Below are positions 13,348 through 16,158 of a stretch of DNA of 16,158 nucleotides, in pieces. The stretch's first letter is position 1. Each line of letters begins with the position of its first letter. This stretch comes from Euryarchaeota archaeon UBA4 (lineage in GTDB: Archaea > Thermoplasmatota > Poseidoniia > Poseidoniales > Thalassarchaeaceae). Under the pieces are notes generated by a model. It was not told the DNA's origin. It saw only the letters and a program-made list of their open reading frames with translations, and searched no databases. The position numbers and the translations under genes were made by a program. The stretch is from contig DAFQ01000059.1 in assembly GCA_002497985.1 (NCBI GenBank), positions 1 through 16,158 on the forward strand, read 5' to 3'.

Positions 13348-13406
13348 GGATGGGCAATATCCCCGTATGAAACAATTTTCAACCCTGAGTTTGAATTGAC
13401 ATATCC

Positions 13407-15152
13407 GTGCGACCGACTGTGTGCCATCCAATGCTCTCCGACGGGGAAATTGAGGCCAGGGCATACCAGCTCGAGGCGGTCGATGAAGCTCTGACGAGTT
13501 CCATGATGCTCGTCCTGCCAACAGCGGCCGGAAAGACCGCTGTTGCTTGGATGGCGATTGGAGAGTCGCTGAATAGAAATGGGGGCTGGGTACTGATGAT
13601 AGCCCCCACCGTTGCACTGGTTCAGCAACACCTTGAGGGGGTGTTGGGGGCAATTGACCTTCCCGATGGAGGAAAACCTGTCTCAGTTACAGGGAAGGAT
13701 CCGCCTTCCAAGAGGGAGTCGATGTGGGGGTCATCGAAAGTGATTGTAGCAACTCCACAGGTAGTACGCAATGACGTGGAGAGGGGTGTTCTTGACCTAT
13801 CTGAGTGCTGCTTACTAGTACTGGACGAGGTGCACCACTGCACTGGAAGCCATGCCATGGCACAAGTCTCCGACTTGTACTTGTCAAAGGTGGATTCGCC
13901 GTTGATTCTTGGGGCCACAGCGAGTCCCGGTTCAAGGCCGGAAGATGTCAGAGAGGTCTGCTCCAGGATGGGTGCAAACAGGATTCACATCAGGGGTGCT
14001 GAGGAGCCCATGCTTAGTGGGTACCTTTCCGAATTGGAAGTGGCTGAGATTACAGTTAGGGTACCTCAGGAAATCAGGGATATGGCTGAACCCTTCAGAC
14101 TTTGGCAATCGGGCATTGTAGACAGGCAGAGGCGTCTGGGAAGATACGTTATGCCGGGGGTGATTAGTTACTCTGGCCTTTCTAATGCCATGGATAGGTC
14201 CCAGGTGGCGATTTCTAGGGGAGAGTCTAGTGCATACCAGTCCGTGTCGCAGATTGCCACGGCAATGAGGCTCCACCACCTCATTAACTGCCTCCTAAGC
14301 CAGGGAACATCGGCTTCAAGGGAGTACCTCGACCGGATGGAAAGGGACGAAGACGGAAGTAAGAAATCTGTCCTATCATTCCTCAGGGACCCACGAATTA
14401 GGGAGTTGAGGGGGGCTCTTTCGGGACTGAGTGAGTCGCACACAAAAATGAGTGCAGTAAGGAGGCTGGTAAGGGAGAGGATCAGGAGGGAGGAGGGTTC
14501 CAGAGTCATTGTTTTCGCTAACTACAGAGATACGGTATCCTCACTCGACGACGCACTGATTGGCTTAGAGGGCATTAGATCCGTACAGTTCGTCGGGCAA
14601 TCGAGCAAGGGGGGCAGAGAGGGGCTTTCTCCGAAAAAGCAAGTTGAGAGGCTGGATAGTTTCAGGTCGGGCGAATCCAATGTACTACTGGCCACTTCCA
14701 TAGGAGAGGAGGGGCTAGACATACCAGCTGCTGATTTGGTGATTTTCTACGAGCCAGTTTCTAGCGAAATTAGGACAATCCAGAGGAGGGGGAGAACGGG
14801 ACGCAGAAGGCTTGGCGAAGTTGTTGTTCTAATCGCCGAGGATACTCGTGACGAGGGATCAATGGCAGCAGCTAAGAGAAGGGAGAAAGGGATGCAACGT
14901 GCCGTTCACAGAGTCAGAAGAGAGCTTCCTCGGACTCACCACTCGGACCTAGCCAACCTTGGCTCTTTCACGGTTCTTGATGGTGCTGAAATTACCGCAT
15001 CTGAATTCGTGAAGTCTGAAAGGGAAAGAAATCGACTAGAGATTACTGAAGAAGACCTGACCGGGGACGGGGATACGGAAATGCCAAGAGTTGGGGCGCT
15101 GGAACCTAAGACGTTCAGGCCCCGTGGGCAGTCAGGCTTGGAAGATTTCTGA
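13407..15152 (+). CDS. hef: Hef/FANCM-type superfamily 2 DNA helicase, helicase-only form
   Basis: Hef remodels stalled replication forks and branched DNA. All SF2 motifs are visible: YQ at 20-21, motif I PTAAGKT (38-44), Ia APTVALVQQ, motif II DEVH (140-143), motif III GATASPG (169-175), a helical insert at about 210-330 typical of Hef/FANCM/MDA5-like helicases, motif IV VIVFANYRDT, motif V LLATSIGEEGLDIP (427-440) and motif VI QRRGRTGRRRLGEVV (459-473). The Hef-like FVGQSSKGGREGLSPKKQ is also present. Euryarchaeal Hef usually continues into an XPF-like nuclease and HhH domain (about 750 residues); this protein stops at 581. The last seven residues, QSGLEDF, resemble a PCNA-interacting box. 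The start is GTG 13407 or ATG 13431; neither has a Shine-Dalgarno, so a leaderless transcript is likely. Confidence 0.92.
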   Translation: MRPTVCHPMLSDGEIEARAYQLEAVDEALTSSMMLVLPTAAGKTAVAWMAIGESLNRNGGWVLMIAPTVALVQQHLEGVLGAIDLPDGGKPVSVTGKDPPSKRESMWGSSKVIVATPQVVRNDVERGVLDLSECCLLVLDEVHHCTGSHAMAQVSDLYLSKVDSPLILGATASPGSRPEDVREVCSRMGANRIHIRGAEEPMLSGYLSELEVAEITVRVPQEIRDMAEPFRLWQSGIVDRQRRLGRYVMPGVISYSGLSNAMDRSQVAISRGESSAYQSVSQIATAMRLHHLINCLLSQGTSASREYLDRMERDEDGSKKSVLSFLRDPRIRELRGALSGLSESHTKMSAVRRLVRERIRREEGSRVIVFANYRDTVSSLDDALIGLEGIRSVQFVGQSSKGGREGLSPKKQVERLDSFRSGESNVLLATSIGEEGLDIPAADLVIFYEPVSSEIRTIQRRGRTGRRRLGEVVVLIAEDTRDEGSMAAAKRREKGMQRAVHRVRRELPRTHHSDLANLGSFTVLDGAEITASEFVKSERERNRLEITEEDLTGDGDTEMPRVGALEPKTFRPRGQSGLEDF

Positions 15153-15160
15153 TGGTCGGC

Positions 15161-16021
15161 TCAATCCCCGATTACAGCCACCCTTGTCCTTAGTTGGGCG
15201 AATCTTGTGTTGTGATGGCCCAAGACGAATGAGAGCATCTCCGTTAGGTGAATTACAGGGATATTTGTGCTGGTCCCAGAAATTCTGCCTGCCTTGCCCT
15301 GGTATATGTCCAAGACGGAATGGGAAAGATTGCAGGCGCTGACGATTATCTCCGCCCCCTCCTCCTTGGCTTCAGAGAGTACAGCTGCCGCCTGTCTGAG
15401 AACTGTCCCCTCCTCGGAGAGTAGCCCTGGTGCACCTACACTGTTCGTTCGACCTTCCCATTGCACGGCAGAACCCCCTAGGGCAGATATTAGCCTCTCC
15501 ATGTAATTCGGGTCGTGCACGTCGTCTTCGCCACATGCTCCCTCTCTCTGGATATATGGGCTATAGTAACCCGCCACTTCCATGTTAAGTGGATTGATTG
15601 CCAATTTCTCGATCTTCTCCAGGCCTATTTCATCAACCAGCACGTGAAGAAGGTGTCTTACCTCGGTACCCCCAGAGAACGTCATGCCACATGTTCTCGA
15701 TAGTATGTCATTGACCTCTTGCAACAGAAGCGGGTCCCCTCTCAGCGAGTCAAGGTCCTCTTGCAGATTTCCAGCGGTTGCGGCGCAAGGAGTTAGTATC
15801 TCGAGGCCGAGAGACTCGGCCATAGCAAAAGTTCGTGCGTTTAGGGTTATCTGCAGCTTCCTATTTGCCTGTCTAATGATTCCCGCTCCACAGGAAGTTG
15901 CCCCCTCAAGGGGAGTCAGGATCAACCCCATGGAACGTGCGACTGGCCCCATAGTCTCTGCAACCTCGGGAGAGCCGCTGTGAGCAACATTTCCAGGGTG
16001 GTATGCATACTTCAGAGCCAT
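15161..16021 (-). CDS. HdrB/SdhE-like CCG-domain protein with most cluster cysteines missing
   Basis: This 286-residue protein has the layout of heterodisulfide reductase subunit B and of the CCG-domain subunits of some archaeal succinate dehydrogenases. Recognisable parts are YAYHPGNVAHSG at the N-terminus, EGATSCGAG (39-47) in place of the first CCG, TPCAATAG (77-84) for TPCxxCY, GYYSPYIQREG (151-161) for GYYGC, DDVHDPNYMERLISALGG (166-183), SVGAPG (194-199) for the second CCG, and SACNLSHSVLDIYQ (228-241) for CPxCxxxLDxxQ. Thus each CCG motif keeps only one or two of its normal cysteines (C44, C79, C230 remain). Its ATG overlaps the preceding stop by one base (TGATG), so it is a subunit made together with its neighbour. 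It ends eight bases from the convergent helicase gene. Function is inferred: electron transfer or a structural subunit. Confidence 0.7.
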   Translation of the reverse strand: MALKYAYHPGNVAHSGSPEVAETMGPVARSMGLILTPLEGATSCGAGIIRQANRKLQITLNARTFAMAESLGLEILTPCAATAGNLQEDLDSLRGDPLLLQEVNDILSRTCGMTFSGGTEVRHLLHVLVDEIGLEKIEKLAINPLNMEVAGYYSPYIQREGACGEDDVHDPNYMERLISALGGSAVQWEGRTNSVGAPGLLSEEGTVLRQAAAVLSEAKEEGAEIIVSACNLSHSVLDIYQGKAGRISGTSTNIPVIHLTEMLSFVLGHHNTRFAQLRTRVAVIGD

Positions 16022-16158
16022 CAGAATCTACCATCCATCTCATTGAATATTGCGACGACCTGGTGGTGGCCCTCGACTGAAGTGTTGAACTGCCTTGGCA
16101 TCTTTCCAATTCCGGCTGGTGGTGCGACCATTCCGAGGATGTCGTTCAGAATGCTCCC
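16021..16158 (-). CDS. C-terminal end of an upstream partner subunit (partial)
   Basis: The open frame enters from the right window edge and gives 45 residues, ending HHQVVAIFNEMDGRF, with a Gly/Pro-rich piece GMVAPPAGIGKMPRQFN before it. Its stop shares one base with the start of the HdrB-like gene, so the two are translationally coupled. By analogy with hdrCB and sdhBE layouts it could be an iron-sulphur partner (HdrC- or SdhB-like), but the visible piece has no cysteine and I cannot identify the family. Confidence 0.6.
   Translation of the reverse strand, partial: GSILNDILGMVAPPAGIGKMPRQFNTSVEGHHQVVAIFNEMDGRF

Larger units (their letters stand above)
13120..13406. other. Intergenic region between divergent units, rich in inverted repeats
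   Basis: This 287-base stretch separates the ribosomal operon (leftward) from the helicase gene (rightward). I find no credible protein-coding frame, no tRNA and no rRNA in it. It holds a Shine-Dalgarno, at least four inverted repeats, a possible branched RNA fold, a short direct repeat and two A/T-rich patches (13304-13308 and 13370-13404) that could contain promoters. Which strand, if any, is transcribed as a stable RNA cannot be decided from the sequence. Confidence 0.8.

Noticed and set aside
13296..13360. Resemblance to the 5S rRNA segment CCCAUCCCGAAC on the minus strand
   Set aside because: Only a short match (ACCCATCCCGA). The flanking sequence lacks the following 5S consensus and I cannot build the 5S helices over about 120 bases.
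13303..13653. Open frames on the minus strand across the helicase start and the intergenic region
   Set aside because: They run antisense to a clear helicase, have no recognisable motif or ribosome-binding site and vary in composition; shadow frames.
15153..15160. Terminator between the convergent helicase and HdrB-like genes
   Set aside because: Only eight bases separate the stops, without an inverted repeat or T-run; nothing can be called.
1..16158. CRISPR arrays, insertion sequences, tRNA genes or phage genes
   Set aside because: Both strands were scanned by eye: no regularly spaced repeats, no transposase or integrase motifs, no cloverleaf; the window is a conserved housekeeping locus.

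Overview
The window is an archaeal chromosome segment. The gene order is the fused S10/spc ribosomal-protein operon in its archaeal form. It contains archaeal/eukaryotic-type proteins (eS4, eL19, eL32), the RNase P protein Rpp29, an archaeal SUI1/aIF1 and an archaeal SecY. A Hef-type helicase and a CCG-domain redox subunit lie beyond it. Moderate GC, strong Shine-Dalgarno sites, acidic tails on several ribosomal proteins and a helicase-only Hef fit a planktonic euryarchaeon of the Thermoplasmatota, possibly Marine Group II (Poseidoniales). That placement is inference: the window has no rRNA gene.

Positions 1-13119, minus strand, hold 25 consecutive genes read from right to left: L3, L4, L23, L2, S19, L22, S3, L29, aIF1/SUI1, Rpp29, S17, L14, L24, S4e, L5, S14, S8, L6, L32e, L19e, L18, S5, L30, L15 and the 5' two-fifths or so of secY, which is cut by the window edge. 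Neighbours overlap by 1-4 bases or sit within about 20 bases. At several junctions the stop codon lies inside the next gene's Shine-Dalgarno sequence. The set couples ribosome assembly with initiation-codon selection (aIF1), tRNA 5' processing (Rpp29) and membrane insertion (SecY).

Positions 13120-13406 form the only real intergenic region, between divergent transcription units. It is rich in inverted repeats, including a possible three-way-junction RNA, and could be a structured leader of the ribosomal operon or a separate small RNA.

Positions 13407-15152, plus strand, encode a Hef/FANCM-type helicase without the XPF-like nuclease half; its extreme C-terminus resembles a PCNA-binding box. 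Positions 15161-16158, minus strand, hold a translationally coupled pair. The downstream gene is an HdrB-like CCG-domain protein that has lost most cluster-binding cysteines. The upstream gene is visible only as a 45-residue C-terminus.

The observations most worth checking are: (1) aIF1 has no AUG/GUG/UUG start for its full-length form and appears to start at AUA directly after the L29 stop, in the same frame; (2) SecY carries an extra N-terminal membrane domain of about 130 residues; (3) eL32 has an N-terminal SAP domain and acidic linker; (4) uL24 has an insertion in its KOW loop; (5) the structured intergenic region; (6) the cysteine-depleted HdrB-like subunit.
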